NCBI GenBank assembly: GCA_038236905.1
Contig: JBBRZG010000003.1
Location: forward strand, 1 to 64,000
Length of the DNA: 64,000 bases
From: UKL13-2 sp038236905
GTDB lineage: Bacteria > Pseudomonadota > Gammaproteobacteria > Burkholderiales > Usitatibacteraceae
Reading direction: 5' to 3'
Positions within the stretch are counted from its first letter, which is position 1. Each line of letters opens with the position of its first letter. Below, piece by piece: positions 55,671-64,000 of this stretch. Under the pieces are notes generated by a model that did no database searches, was not told where the DNA came from, and was given only the letters and a program-made list of their open reading frames with translations. The translations under genes were made by a program, and so were the position numbers.

Positions 55671-57385
55671 CAGCTTATCTCATGCGAAAAATGTTTAATA
55701 ACACACCGGATTGGATTAGGTGCCGCCTGGCCGAGTCCGCAGATAGAGGCATCCACCATCACTTGCGACAACTCTTCGAGCAACCCGGTTTTCCATTTGC
55801 TTTCCTGCAAAAGCTGCACCGCTTTCTCGGTGCCGACCCGGCACGGCGTGCATTGACCGCAGCTTTCGTGTTCAAAAAATTTCATCAGATTCAACGCCGC
55901 ATCACGCGCTTTATCGTGCTGCGACATAATCATGATCGCGGCCGAACCAATGAAGCAACCGTACGGCTGCAAGGTATCGAAATCGAGCGGAATATCGCCC
56001 ATGCTGGCAGGCAGAATACCGCCGGATCCGCCGCCAGGAAGATAAGCATAAAACTCGTGACCGTCCGACATGCCACCACAAAATTCAGCGATCAATTCTC
56101 TAACCGTGATTCCCGCCGGCGCCAAATGCACGCCAGGCTTTTTGACGCGGCCAGAGACTGAGAAAGAGCGCAAACCCTTCCGGCCGTTACGTCCATGCCC
56201 CGCAAACCACGCAGCACCTTTTTCCAAAATATCGCGTACCCAATAGAGCGTTTCAAAATTATGTTCGAGCGTCGGGCGATCAAACAGCCCGACTTGCGCG
56301 ACATAGGGTGGACGCAAGCGTGGCATGCCACGCTTGCCTTCAATAGATTCGATCATCGCGGATTCTTCGCCGCAGATGTAGGCTCCGGCACCGCGCCGCA
56401 ATTCAATCTGCGGCAGCGCATGCCCGCCCGGTGGATTGTCCCTTAGCGCCGTCAATTCTGTTTCCAGAAGTGCCCGGCAATGATGATATTCGTCGCGCAA
56501 ATAAATATAAATTTTATCGATGCCGACCACCTGTGCAGCGATCAACATGCCTTCAAGAAAACGATGCGGGTCGCGCTCCAAGTAGGTGCGGTCCTTGAAC
56601 GTCCCCGGTTCGCCTTCGTCGATATTTATAGCCATCAATCGCGGCCCGGTTTCGGCCCGAACGATGCGCCATTTGCGGCCGGTGGCAAAACCTGCGCCGC
56701 CCAAACCACGCAGACCTGAGTCTTCCATTTCCTTGAGCGTCGCCTCGGTTTCGCGTTTTCCGCTGAGCACATCAAGATAGGCGTGATATCCACACTCGGC
56801 TCTGTAGGCGGCAAGCGAGACATAATTGCCTGGAACAGCGCTTGTATGCTTGCTTTTCACTGCCAGCGCAACATTTTCAACGGTCGCGCCGCCAAATGCA
56901 TTTTGGCCTACACACACGGCAGGTGCCGCTTCACAGCGGCCGATACAGGGTGCCCCAATCACGCGCACCTCGGAGCCCAGAATCGCCGGTAATCTTTCAA
57001 GTAATTCGACCGCTCCCGCCATCGCGCACGAAAGCGTTTCGCATACCCGCACCGTCAATGCAGGCGGAGCATCTTCGCCATCACGGGTGACATCGAAATG
57101 ATGATAAAACGTGGCGACTTCATAAACTTCAGTCTGCGCGAGCTTCAGTGTTTCGGCCAGCGCGCTGATATGAGCGGCGGAAATACAGTTAAATTTGTCC
57201 TGAATCAGGTGCAAGTACTCGATCAACAAATCTCGGCGGATCTCGCGCCCGTGCAGCAACGTAGCAATGTCGGCCCGCGCTTGCGGGTCAATTTGACGTC
57301 CCTTGGGTTTGTTGCGCGCCTTCATCTTACTGCGCACCTCCGCAAGCGGGATGGTGGTGATGGCGCCAGATGCGCGGTCATTCAT
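55670..57385 (-). CDS. formate dehydrogenase beta subunit, NuoE-NuoF fusion
   Basis: Passes electrons from the alpha subunit to NAD+. The 571 residues fuse a NuoE-like domain (about 40-165; [2Fe-2S] ligands C115, C120, C147, C151) to a NuoF-like domain that binds FMN and NAD (GLRGLGGAGFATGRKW) and one [4Fe-4S] cluster (C509, C512, C515, C549). Length and arrangement match the fused beta subunit of FDH1. It is the first gene of a two-gene operon. No fdhD or molybdenum cofactor gene is next to it. Confidence 0.93.
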   Translation of the reverse strand: MNDRASGAITTIPLAEVRSKMKARNKPKGRQIDPQARADIATLLHGREIRRDLLIEYLHLIQDKFNCISAAHISALAETLKLAQTEVYEVATFYHHFDVTRDGEDAPPALTVRVCETLSCAMAGAVELLERLPAILGSEVRVIGAPCIGRCEAAPAVCVGQNAFGGATVENVALAVKSKHTSAVPGNYVSLAAYRAECGYHAYLDVLSGKRETEATLKEMEDSGLRGLGGAGFATGRKWRIVRAETGPRLMAINIDEGEPGTFKDRTYLERDPHRFLEGMLIAAQVVGIDKIYIYLRDEYHHCRALLETELTALRDNPPGGHALPQIELRRGAGAYICGEESAMIESIEGKRGMPRLRPPYVAQVGLFDRPTLEHNFETLYWVRDILEKGAAWFAGHGRNGRKGLRSFSVSGRVKKPGVHLAPAGITVRELIAEFCGGMSDGHEFYAYLPGGGSGGILPASMGDIPLDFDTLQPYGCFIGSAAIMIMSQHDKARDAALNLMKFFEHESCGQCTPCRVGTEKAVQLLQESKWKTGLLEELSQVMVDASICGLGQAAPNPIRCVIKHFSHEIS

Positions 57386-57685
57386 AAACAGATTCTCCGA
57401 AAAATACAGATCGCGTCGGTATTCAATGATGTACCGTTAGCGACGCATTGTTCACTGCGCCCAAAGAAGTGCGTTGCAAACAGGTAAGGACAAGAGCAAA
57501 GCATAACCAGCCGCTACCGAGCGGCACATGATGAACGTCAATTTATTAGAACCGCAGGAACGGGGGGACTAGAAATCGCCACGCTCCAACGTTTTGAGTT
57601 TTAAAATATGATTACGGGCAAACGCATCTGTTTGGCACGTGAAGCCAGACGCTAACGCCACAAAATAGTTTGAAAATTCTCGGCG
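57386..57685. other. 300-base gap upstream of the formate dehydrogenase operon
   Basis: Contains the expected promoter of the operon and the 3' flank of the S9 peptidase gene. No coding frame, repeat or clear hairpin was found. Confidence 0.4.
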
Positions 57686-59818
57686 CTATTTTACTTTTTT
57701 CGGCGACGGTTTGAGTCTACCGACGCCTTCGCCCCGCTTCGTTGGTTTCATGCCTTGCGCGGCCTTGCCGATATATTTCTCCAGCCACGCAAAATATTCC
57801 CGATACCATAAGCGTGAATTTTGCGGCTTCACAATCCAGTGGTTTTCGTCTGGGAAGAACACCAGTTTTGATTCAACGTTAAGAGATTTCAGCGTGTTGT
57901 AGTAAAGCAGTCCCTGTGCATCGGGTACGCGATAGTCGAGCGCGCCGTGAATTACCAGCGTCGGAGTTTTCATGTAGCGGGCAAACGTGATCGGATTTTG
58001 CGCCGCAACTTTTTCAGGATTTTCCCAATATTTGGCTTTTAGCTCGTAATTGAAATAGCCGCCGACATCTTCTGAATATTGGTTCACCCAATCGTAACAG
58101 CCGGCATGACAAACATAAGCCTTGTAACGGTCGCCGACAGGCTTGGAACGAGTACCTTTCTTGCTCGCACCGGGTTGGCCGTTGCGGCCATTCATCCATG
58201 CCACCATCATGCCGCCGTAGCTGCCGCCGGTCGCGGCCAATCGATTCGAATCGATGTAGCCCTGACGCAGCATGAAATCGGTGGCAGCTTCGACGTCGGC
58301 GTGCTCTTTGGTGCCGAGCGCACCCATATTCGATTCCAGGTATTTGTTTCCCCAGCCGAGCGAGCCGTGATAATTGACGCAGATCACCACATAGCCCTGC
58401 GCCGCGAAGACCTGATTGTTCCAGCGGAAATGAAAGTTATCGCCCCAGTTGGCATGCGGCCCACCGTGAATCGAATGCACCAGCGGCCATTTCTTTTTGG
58501 GATCAAAATTCGGCGGATAGCAGGCCCACATTTGCACCGCCTCGCCGTTCCAGCCGTTGATGGTGAATTCGCGAACCTCGCCCATTTTGAACTGCGCCAT
58601 CAGCGCATCATTGAAAGTCTCAACCGCCTTTGCATGTTCGCCGACCGCCGTCGCCGCGAATACTTTTGGCGCGGCAGACATATTGCTGCGCACGAACACC
58701 AGCGAATCGGCCTTCACATCAAAATCGCTTATGGTGCCGCCCGGCGCAACCAACGCGGGCTCGTCATCATCAAGATGCATTTGCCAAACCGACAAACGCG
58801 AGTGATCATCCGCCGTGAAGTAAACCGATTGGCTATCCGCCGACCATTTGAGCGGCGCGTTGACCACACGATCCCAGCGTTGGCTGACAAGTTTAAGCCG
58901 GTTGGATTTGCGGTCGATGACGGCAAGCTTGTTGTCGTCGTTGATCGAACGTCGAAAATTGTTGACCAGCAGCGCGATCAATTGACCATCAGCTGAATAG
59001 ACGGGATGGTGATGGGTGAAAGAAGGATTCGACGGCGAGGGCGAGCGGGGTCTGGTCAGATTTTTTGCAAACCCCGTCCTAATCTCGATCTCAACCAACT
59101 GCGTTTCCTGATCGCCTTGTTTATCTTCATTGGGATTGAAGGTGAAGACGAGATGTTTGCCGTCGGGAGAAATATCGTAATCCGATGCATCGGGATCGAA
59201 TACCGGCAACTCGTAGGCGGTGCCAGCAAACAGATCGCGGGTTTTGCCGCTCGCCACATCAAGCACATGCACACGAGGCACCCGCCCGTCGGTCAGCCAG
59301 TGATCCCAGTAACGATAGAGCGTGCTCGACACCACCATGGCCTTGCATTTGCTACTCTGCATTTCCTTTAGACGCTTTGCCTGGTCATTTTCACTTTTTA
59401 AATCCGGCCACACCCATGAAATAAACGCCAGGCGTTTCGAGTCGGCAAACCATTTAATACCCGACACACCTGTCGCGATATTCGACACGCGCTTTGCCTC
59501 GCCTCCATCCGGCGAAATTATGTATGCCTGTGGCTCCTTATCGGCAGCAGCACCTTCGCCACGTTTTGCTACGAAGGCAATCGATGCGCCATCCGGCGAC
59601 CATCTGCAACCGCCGTCCTTTTCACCACAGGCGGTAAGCTGGCGTGGCGCACCACCGAAAGTCGAAAGCAGCCATAAGTGGGTGCTGCCGCTATTGGAGT
59701 CCATGTCGTAGCTCGTTACCGCTGCACATGCAATCGAACCGTCCGGCGACAGGCTCAGTGAGGAAGGACGCTTGATTTTCCACAGATCGGTGGCTTCGAT
59801 TTTTTTTAGATTTGGCAT
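57686..59818 (-). CDS. S9 family prolyl oligopeptidase-like peptidase
   Basis: A 710-residue peptidase of the acylaminoacyl-peptidase type. A beta-propeller made from WD-like repeats (for example WSPDGASIAFVAKRG) covers about 1-430 and a hydrolase domain the rest. The catalytic triad is S533 in GGSYGGMM, D628 in GALDYRVPD and H660 in DENHWI. There is no clear signal peptide, so it should act in the cytoplasm on peptides after import. A basic tail ends the protein. Confidence 0.93.
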   Translation of the reverse strand: MPNLKKIEATDLWKIKRPSSLSLSPDGSIACAAVTSYDMDSNSGSTHLWLLSTFGGAPRQLTACGEKDGGCRWSPDGASIAFVAKRGEGAAADKEPQAYIISPDGGEAKRVSNIATGVSGIKWFADSKRLAFISWVWPDLKSENDQAKRLKEMQSSKCKAMVVSSTLYRYWDHWLTDGRVPRVHVLDVASGKTRDLFAGTAYELPVFDPDASDYDISPDGKHLVFTFNPNEDKQGDQETQLVEIEIRTGFAKNLTRPRSPSPSNPSFTHHHPVYSADGQLIALLVNNFRRSINDDNKLAVIDRKSNRLKLVSQRWDRVVNAPLKWSADSQSVYFTADDHSRLSVWQMHLDDDEPALVAPGGTISDFDVKADSLVFVRSNMSAAPKVFAATAVGEHAKAVETFNDALMAQFKMGEVREFTINGWNGEAVQMWACYPPNFDPKKKWPLVHSIHGGPHANWGDNFHFRWNNQVFAAQGYVVICVNYHGSLGWGNKYLESNMGALGTKEHADVEAATDFMLRQGYIDSNRLAATGGSYGGMMVAWMNGRNGQPGASKKGTRSKPVGDRYKAYVCHAGCYDWVNQYSEDVGGYFNYELKAKYWENPEKVAAQNPITFARYMKTPTLVIHGALDYRVPDAQGLLYYNTLKSLNVESKLVFFPDENHWIVKPQNSRLWYREYFAWLEKYIGKAAQGMKPTKRGEGVGRLKPSPKKVK

Positions 59819-60064
59819 TTATAGGGTTTCACTTATGGTGTCGCGTGCCGGTTAAATGATGGAGCCAGCCGTTAGAAAAATGCATTAGAAAAATACGGAA
59901 ACGCAAAACAATTTACCAGTTTATGAATCTATCGTTGGTGTACAGAATTAGTAGTCAAATGCAGGTAGTTCGCAGCTCGGCAGGTTATTGGTGGCAACCG
60001 GATAGCGAATTGAACACCCACTTAAGCTAAAATCACTCCCTGACTGTTTTCGACTGGAATACGC

Positions 60065-61282
60065 ATGAACCCAAACGATTTGCCCGCCAATCAGCCCAAA
60101 GCCGCTGCCCCAAAATTCAAATGGGACGATGCCTTGTTGCTGGACGACCAACTCTCGGAAGACGAGCGCATGGTGCGCGATCAGGCCCATGCCTTTTGCC
60201 AGGACAAGCTGATGCCGCGCGTACTGCAAGCGAATCGCAATGAAACATTTGACCGCGAGATCATGAATGAAATGGGTGAGCTCGGGCTGTTGGGCTCGAC
60301 CATTGACGGTTACGGCTGCGCTGGCGTGAACCATGTCTGTTATGGCCTAGTGGCGCGCGAGGTGGAGCGCGTCGACTCCGGCTATCGCTCGGCAATGAGC
60401 GTCCAATCCTCGCTGGTGATGTACCCCATTCACGCCTACGGGACTGAAGCGCAGCGCGAACGCTGGCTGCCCCGATTGGCCACGGGTGAGCTGGTGGGTT
60501 GTTTTGGTTTGACCGAGCCGGGCGCAGGGTCTGACCCTTCGTCAATGATTACACGCGCCAAAAAAGTCGATGGTGGCGTCGTTATGCATGGTGCCAAGAT
60601 GTGGATTACCAATTCGCCAATCGCCGATATTTTTATTGTCTGGGCCAAAGACGATGCGGGCGAGATTCGCGGCTATGTGCTTGAAAAAGGCATGAAGGGA
60701 TTATCGGCCCCCAAAATCGAAGGCAAGTTCTCGCTGCGCGCCTCCATCACCGGCGAGATCGTGATGGATCAGGTGTTTGTTCCCGATGACAATTTGCTGC
60801 CCAATGTGAAAGGCTTGAAGGGCCCGTTCGGCTGCCTGAATAAGGCTCGCTACGGCATTAGCTGGGGCGCCATAGGTGCAGCCGAATTTTGCTGGATGGC
60901 ATCGCGCCAATACACGCTGGATCGCATTATGTTTGGCAAGCCGCTTGCGGCCACGCAATTGGTGCAGAAAAAATTGGCCGATATGCAAACCGAAATTACT
61001 CTTGGCTTGCAGGGCGCGCTGCGTTTAGGCCGCCTGCTTGACGAAGGCCGGGATTCGCCGGAAATGATTTCGCTGATGAAACGTAATAATTGCGGCAAAG
61101 CGCTCGATATTGCTCGCATGGCTCGCGATATGCACGGCGGCAATGGTATTTCCGACGAATATCACGTCATCCGCCATTCGATGAATCTTGAGGCCGTGAA
61201 CACCTATGAAGGCACGCATGATGTGCACGCTCTTATCCTGGGCCGTGCCCAGACCGGCTTAAACGCTTTTGGCGGGGCCTAA
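60065..61282 (+). CDS. gcdH: glutaryl-CoA dehydrogenase
   Basis: Acyl-CoA dehydrogenase that oxidises and decarboxylates glutaryl-CoA to crotonyl-CoA in lysine, tryptophan and aromatic degradation. The 405 residues have CFGLTEPGAGSDPSSM, MWITNSPIADIFIVWAKD and the catalytic Glu at 382 in NTYEGTHDVHALILGRA. These are the glutaryl-specific variants of the family motifs. The thioesterase gene follows after four bases. Confidence 0.93.
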   Translation: MNPNDLPANQPKAAAPKFKWDDALLLDDQLSEDERMVRDQAHAFCQDKLMPRVLQANRNETFDREIMNEMGELGLLGSTIDGYGCAGVNHVCYGLVAREVERVDSGYRSAMSVQSSLVMYPIHAYGTEAQRERWLPRLATGELVGCFGLTEPGAGSDPSSMITRAKKVDGGVVMHGAKMWITNSPIADIFIVWAKDDAGEIRGYVLEKGMKGLSAPKIEGKFSLRASITGEIVMDQVFVPDDNLLPNVKGLKGPFGCLNKARYGISWGAIGAAEFCWMASRQYTLDRIMFGKPLAATQLVQKKLADMQTEITLGLQGALRLGRLLDEGRDSPEMISLMKRNNCGKALDIARMARDMHGGNGISDEYHVIRHSMNLEAVNTYEGTHDVHALILGRAQTGLNAFGGA

Positions 61283-61286
61283 ATTT

Positions 61287-61736
61287 GTGAGCACTTCCAT
61301 TTGGATAAATCGTCCTACACTCGAAGAACTGAATCGCCCATCGCCTGGCATGGCCGCACATATCGGTATCGAATTTCTCGACATCGGCGACGACTACATA
61401 AAAGCCAGAATGCCGGTAGATTACCGCACCCACCAGCCATTTGGGTTATTGCATGGCGGCGCCTCAGTGGCATTGGCCGAAACCATTGGCAGCACCGGCG
61501 CGTTTTTGTGTATTAATCCCAAAACCCATAGCGCGGTCGGGCTCGAAATTAACGCCAATCACTTGCGGGGGGTAAAGAGCGGGTGGGTGTTTGGAATCGC
61601 CCGTCCTATTCATCGCGGCAAATCCACCCAAATTTGGGAAATACGTATTACCGACGAGGCCGACAAACTCGTTTGTATTTCGCGATTGACGATGGCGATT
61701 TTGGAGAACCCGAAAGCAGCCGCTAGCGCGCTTTAG
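61287..61736 (+). CDS. hotdog-fold thioesterase (PaaI/YdiI-like)
   Basis: A 149-residue acyl-CoA thioesterase of the hotdog fold. It has GMAAHIGIEFLDIG, then HQPFGLLHGGASVALAETIGS with the catalytic acid in the HGG helix, and GLEINANHLRGVKSGWV. The GTG start lies four bases after gcdH; an in-frame TTG inside gcdH is less likely. Probably co-transcribed with gcdH, and may release CoA from pathway intermediates. Confidence 0.9.
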   Translation: MSTSIWINRPTLEELNRPSPGMAAHIGIEFLDIGDDYIKARMPVDYRTHQPFGLLHGGASVALAETIGSTGAFLCINPKTHSAVGLEINANHLRGVKSGWVFGIARPIHRGKSTQIWEIRITDEADKLVCISRLTMAILENPKAAASAL

Positions 61737-61770
61737 TTCTTACACCTTAATAGCTTGGCTTGCGCAATTC

Positions 61771-62970
61771 GTGAAACGTTTTATCCACCACTACGCTGAA
61801 TTTTTGCGCCTGCCTGACGTTGGCCGTATGGTGTTGGTCGCGTGGCTTTCCCGGCTGCCCACCGGCATGATGGGGCTGTCGATGCTGCTATTTCTACGCG
61901 ACACGCTCGGCTCGTTTAAATTAGCCGGCACGGCGGTCGGTGCTTACTTTATTGCAATGGCGGTATCAGCACCCGTGCAGGGTCGCATCATTGATCGACA
62001 CGGACCACAAAAACTGCTGCGCGTGACCGGCGTTACGCAGCCGCTCATGCTGCTTGCAATGTTTATGACGGCCTATTTTAAAATGTCGTTCCCGCTCATC
62101 CTTGGCGCGGCTATTCTCGCCGGCATATTTCCAGCGCCCATCACCACCCTCACCCGAACCGTATGGCGGCAGCGCTTCAGCGATGAATCCGCGCGCAGGA
62201 TGGCGTTTTCAGTCGACGCGGTAACGATGGAGCTGTGTTTTACGGTGGGGCCTTTGCTGGTGGCATTAATGATTGCGCTGTCTAATCCTAGCGTGGCGTT
62301 TCTGATCACCACCACCTTGGTTTTTGCCGCGTTCCTGATTTTCATGGCGTCACCTGCGCTCAAATATTGGCAGCAAAGCAGTGTCGAAGAGCGACATTTG
62401 TTCGGCCCGTTAACCGATCCGCAACTGTTGCTGCTATTCGCGGTCACGCTCGGTTTGGCGACCGCGTTCGGCTTGCTTGAAGTCGGCTATCCCGCGCTGG
62501 CCACCGCACTTTCACTGCCCGCGTTGTCGGGTGTGCTGTTGGCAGTGAACTCAATCGGTAGCGCGGTCGGTGGCGCGGTTTATGGCGTGATGCGGATCAA
62601 GTTGCCGTTGGAGCGGCAATTTGGAATTCTGCTCGGCATGATGGTGCTGCCGTTGCTGCTGCATGCGTGGGTCAGTCAGCTTGTGCTGCTCGGCATAGTC
62701 GCGTTTATTGCCGGTGCCACGATCGCGCCGTCGATCGCCGCACAAAGTATTTTGGTTTCGCGGATGGCACCGCAAAAATACGCCACCGAGGCCTTTACCT
62801 GGTCATCAACATTTATTGTCAGCGGCATTGGCGCGGGCATGGCAGCAGGCGGCGCGTTGGCAGAAACCTATAGCGCAACGACACCGTTTGTCATCGCAGC
62901 ACTGGTGATGGCCGCGATGGCTGCACTCTCGTTGTTGTTGCGCCGTGGCAGCGTATTTGACCCGCACTAA
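61771..62970 (+). CDS. MFS transporter
   Basis: A 399-residue major facilitator protein with about 12 helices. A GTG start gives the short N-terminus KRFIHHYAEFLRLPDVGRMVL, and the first-loop motif is seen as GRIIDRHGPQKLLR. Substrate cannot be read. It follows the thioesterase by 34 bases, so it may transport a carboxylic acid of the glutaryl-CoA pathway. Confidence 0.88.
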   Translation: MKRFIHHYAEFLRLPDVGRMVLVAWLSRLPTGMMGLSMLLFLRDTLGSFKLAGTAVGAYFIAMAVSAPVQGRIIDRHGPQKLLRVTGVTQPLMLLAMFMTAYFKMSFPLILGAAILAGIFPAPITTLTRTVWRQRFSDESARRMAFSVDAVTMELCFTVGPLLVALMIALSNPSVAFLITTTLVFAAFLIFMASPALKYWQQSSVEERHLFGPLTDPQLLLLFAVTLGLATAFGLLEVGYPALATALSLPALSGVLLAVNSIGSAVGGAVYGVMRIKLPLERQFGILLGMMVLPLLLHAWVSQLVLLGIVAFIAGATIAPSIAAQSILVSRMAPQKYATEAFTWSSTFIVSGIGAGMAAGGALAETYSATTPFVIAALVMAAMAALSLLLRRGSVFDPH

Positions 62971-62997
62971 CACTGACCGGCGCTCGAAACGAATCCG

Positions 62998-63567
62998 CTA
63001 TTGCAAGCCCTCGTCTAGCAGGACGCCGGACGGCAATTGCATGGTGTCAATACCTTCGTCCTGCAACGCGATCGCGTCATCCACCGAAACTTGACCGCGA
63101 ATACTGCGTAAATACTCCTCGCCGTAATGCATGCGTCGCGCGGTTTCGGCAAACGCGGTGCCGACGTTTTCGGTATTGGCCAGAACGAATTTTTTGAATT
63201 GACGCAGCATGTGTTGCTGCAGACCTGGAATCGCCGTTGCGGCAGACAACTCGTCAGAACTCAAACGAGTGCCCGAACGTACCATTTGGTGGGCACCGCT
63301 TGCGCCGCTTTGGGCTAATTCGCGCGATTCGCCCACGCTCAGGTTTGAACGGGTACTGTGGTTGGGATTCCGGCTGGCACCCGAACTGACAACCTCGCTC
63401 ACGCCAAGGTTAATACGGGGTGCTGACAGCTGTTTCACGATGTTAGTGTCGCCGCAGACGGGACATTCCACCAGCCTGCGGTCGAGTTGCGAATGAAAAT
63501 CCTCAGACGAACGAAACCAGCCGTCAAAGGCATGCTTTTCATAACAACTTAAGTTAAAAACGATCAT
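62998..63567 (-). CDS. DUF1178 family protein
   Basis: A 189-residue protein. The ATG starts MIVFNLSCYEKHAFDGWFRS, the family N-terminus, with the Zn-ribbon-like ECPVCGD near residue 35. The middle is Ser/Gly-rich; the C-terminus ends with MHYGEEYLRSIRGQVS and EGIDTMQLPSGVL, as in DUF1178. The in-frame region upstream of the ATG is not used. Function unknown. Confidence 0.92.
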   Translation of the reverse strand: MIVFNLSCYEKHAFDGWFRSSEDFHSQLDRRLVECPVCGDTNIVKQLSAPRINLGVSEVVSSGASRNPNHSTRSNLSVGESRELAQSGASGAHQMVRSGTRLSSDELSAATAIPGLQQHMLRQFKKFVLANTENVGTAFAETARRMHYGEEYLRSIRGQVSVDDAIALQDEGIDTMQLPSGVLLDEGLQ

Positions 63568-63755
63568 GAAATTTAATGAATCTCTGTGGGTTGAAGTGCA
63601 GGAAACAGACTCTGAATTGTCCCAGAACACATCTAGTTTTTAGGGCCTTGCCGCATTTGCGCGCTAGCTTGTCCAACTAATATGAGCCTAGCATCCGATA
63701 ATTCAAGCGCACTGCCTATGAATTAACGCACATGACGGATGATTTACCGACGATG

Positions 63756-64000
63756 CTAGTCAAAACTTGTTAAATATCGCTTGCGAAGCTCGTTCTTCTG
63801 CACTTTCCCCATCGTGTTGCGTGGCAGCTCCGCCACCACAAATACCTTTTTGGGAACTTTGAAATTAGCCAGCTTTTGCTTGCAAGCTTGAATGATGGCA
63901 GACGCCAGAGCAGATTCCACAATAGGCTCGTGCACCGCATCAATGCTGGCGTTTGGCAATTTTCTAACCACCACGGCCACTACCGCCTCACCAAAATCGC
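63756..64000 (-). CDS. acyl-CoA synthetase C-terminus (malonyl-CoA synthetase-like), partial
   Basis: The last 81 residues of an AMP-forming ligase whose rest lies beyond the right edge. The sequence DFGEAVVAVVV, KQKLANFKVPKKVFVV and LPRNTMGKVQKNELR is the C-terminal AMP-binding domain with the adenylation lysine in GKVQK. The DFGEAVVAVVV start resembles malonyl-CoA synthetase (MatB) but other family members are possible. Confidence 0.8.
   Translation of the reverse strand, partial: DFGEAVVAVVVRKLPNASIDAVHEPIVESALASAIIQACKQKLANFKVPKKVFVVAELPRNTMGKVQKNELRKRYLTSFD

Noticed and set aside
1..64000. CRISPR array, prophage, integron or toxin-antitoxin pair
   Set aside because: No regularly spaced repeats, phage structural or integrase genes, or paired small frames with family motifs were seen.

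Overview
The window looks like chromosomal DNA of a betaproteobacterium. The strongest signs are the gene order tpiA-secG-tRNA-Leu(GAG)-nuoABCD...EFGH, a HslV-like proteasome homologue of the betaproteobacterial type (BPH), a large (about 1640 residue) NAD-glutamate dehydrogenase, and Burkholderiales-like ABC and peptidase sets. Base composition is moderately GC-rich and mostly even. I saw no prophage, CRISPR array or intact insertion sequence; the only mobile DNA is a decayed IS4-type transposase near 13.3-13.7 kb. The genus cannot be named from this window.

Left end (1-9.8 kb, minus strand): the complex I operon nuoA-H (nuoH cut by the window edge), with an extra cupin gene tightly coupled between nuoD and nuoE, preceded by tRNA-Leu, secG and tpiA. 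From 10 to 12.6 kb is a plus-strand trio: a Tat-exported flavin amine oxidase, an exported cytochrome c and an exported RidA protein. These could form a periplasmic amine or amino-acid oxidising system. A GNAT acetyltransferase, the IS4 relic, an exported FKBP isomerase, a CinA-type domain protein, a DUF937/YidB protein and an exported histidine phosphatase follow. On the minus strand come YceI, Hsp15 and BPH, packed with overlaps, and a YdcZ-type membrane protein.

Middle (20-42 kb): a peptide ABC transporter with two tandem binding proteins (19.9-27.6 kb); poorly characterised small ORFs; an S46 dipeptidyl-peptidase; an HD-domain protein; a DUF465 protein; and an RND adaptor and pump pair. 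Next are egtD (ergothioneine biosynthesis) and, divergent from it, a four-gene PhnD-family ABC transporter of the kind called putative selenate transporter.

Right part (42-64 kb): an aspartate-type aminotransferase, SixA, an LpxH-like phosphoesterase, an orphan LivJ-like binding protein, the large NAD-glutamate dehydrogenase, dsbB, a DUF3429 membrane protein, and a two-gene NAD-linked formate dehydrogenase with a fused NuoE-NuoF-like subunit. Last are an S9 peptidase, glutaryl-CoA dehydrogenase with a thioesterase and an MFS transporter, a DUF1178 protein, and the C-terminus of a malonyl-CoA-synthetase-like ligase cut by the right edge.

Taken together the genes suggest an aerobic respirer that takes up and degrades peptides and amino acids (two peptidases, peptide ABC importer, aminotransferase, glutamate dehydrogenase, glutaryl-CoA dehydrogenase), feeds NADH from these and from formate into complex I, and makes a low-molecular-weight thiol or selenium compound through EgtD. 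The metabolic links are inference from gene content.
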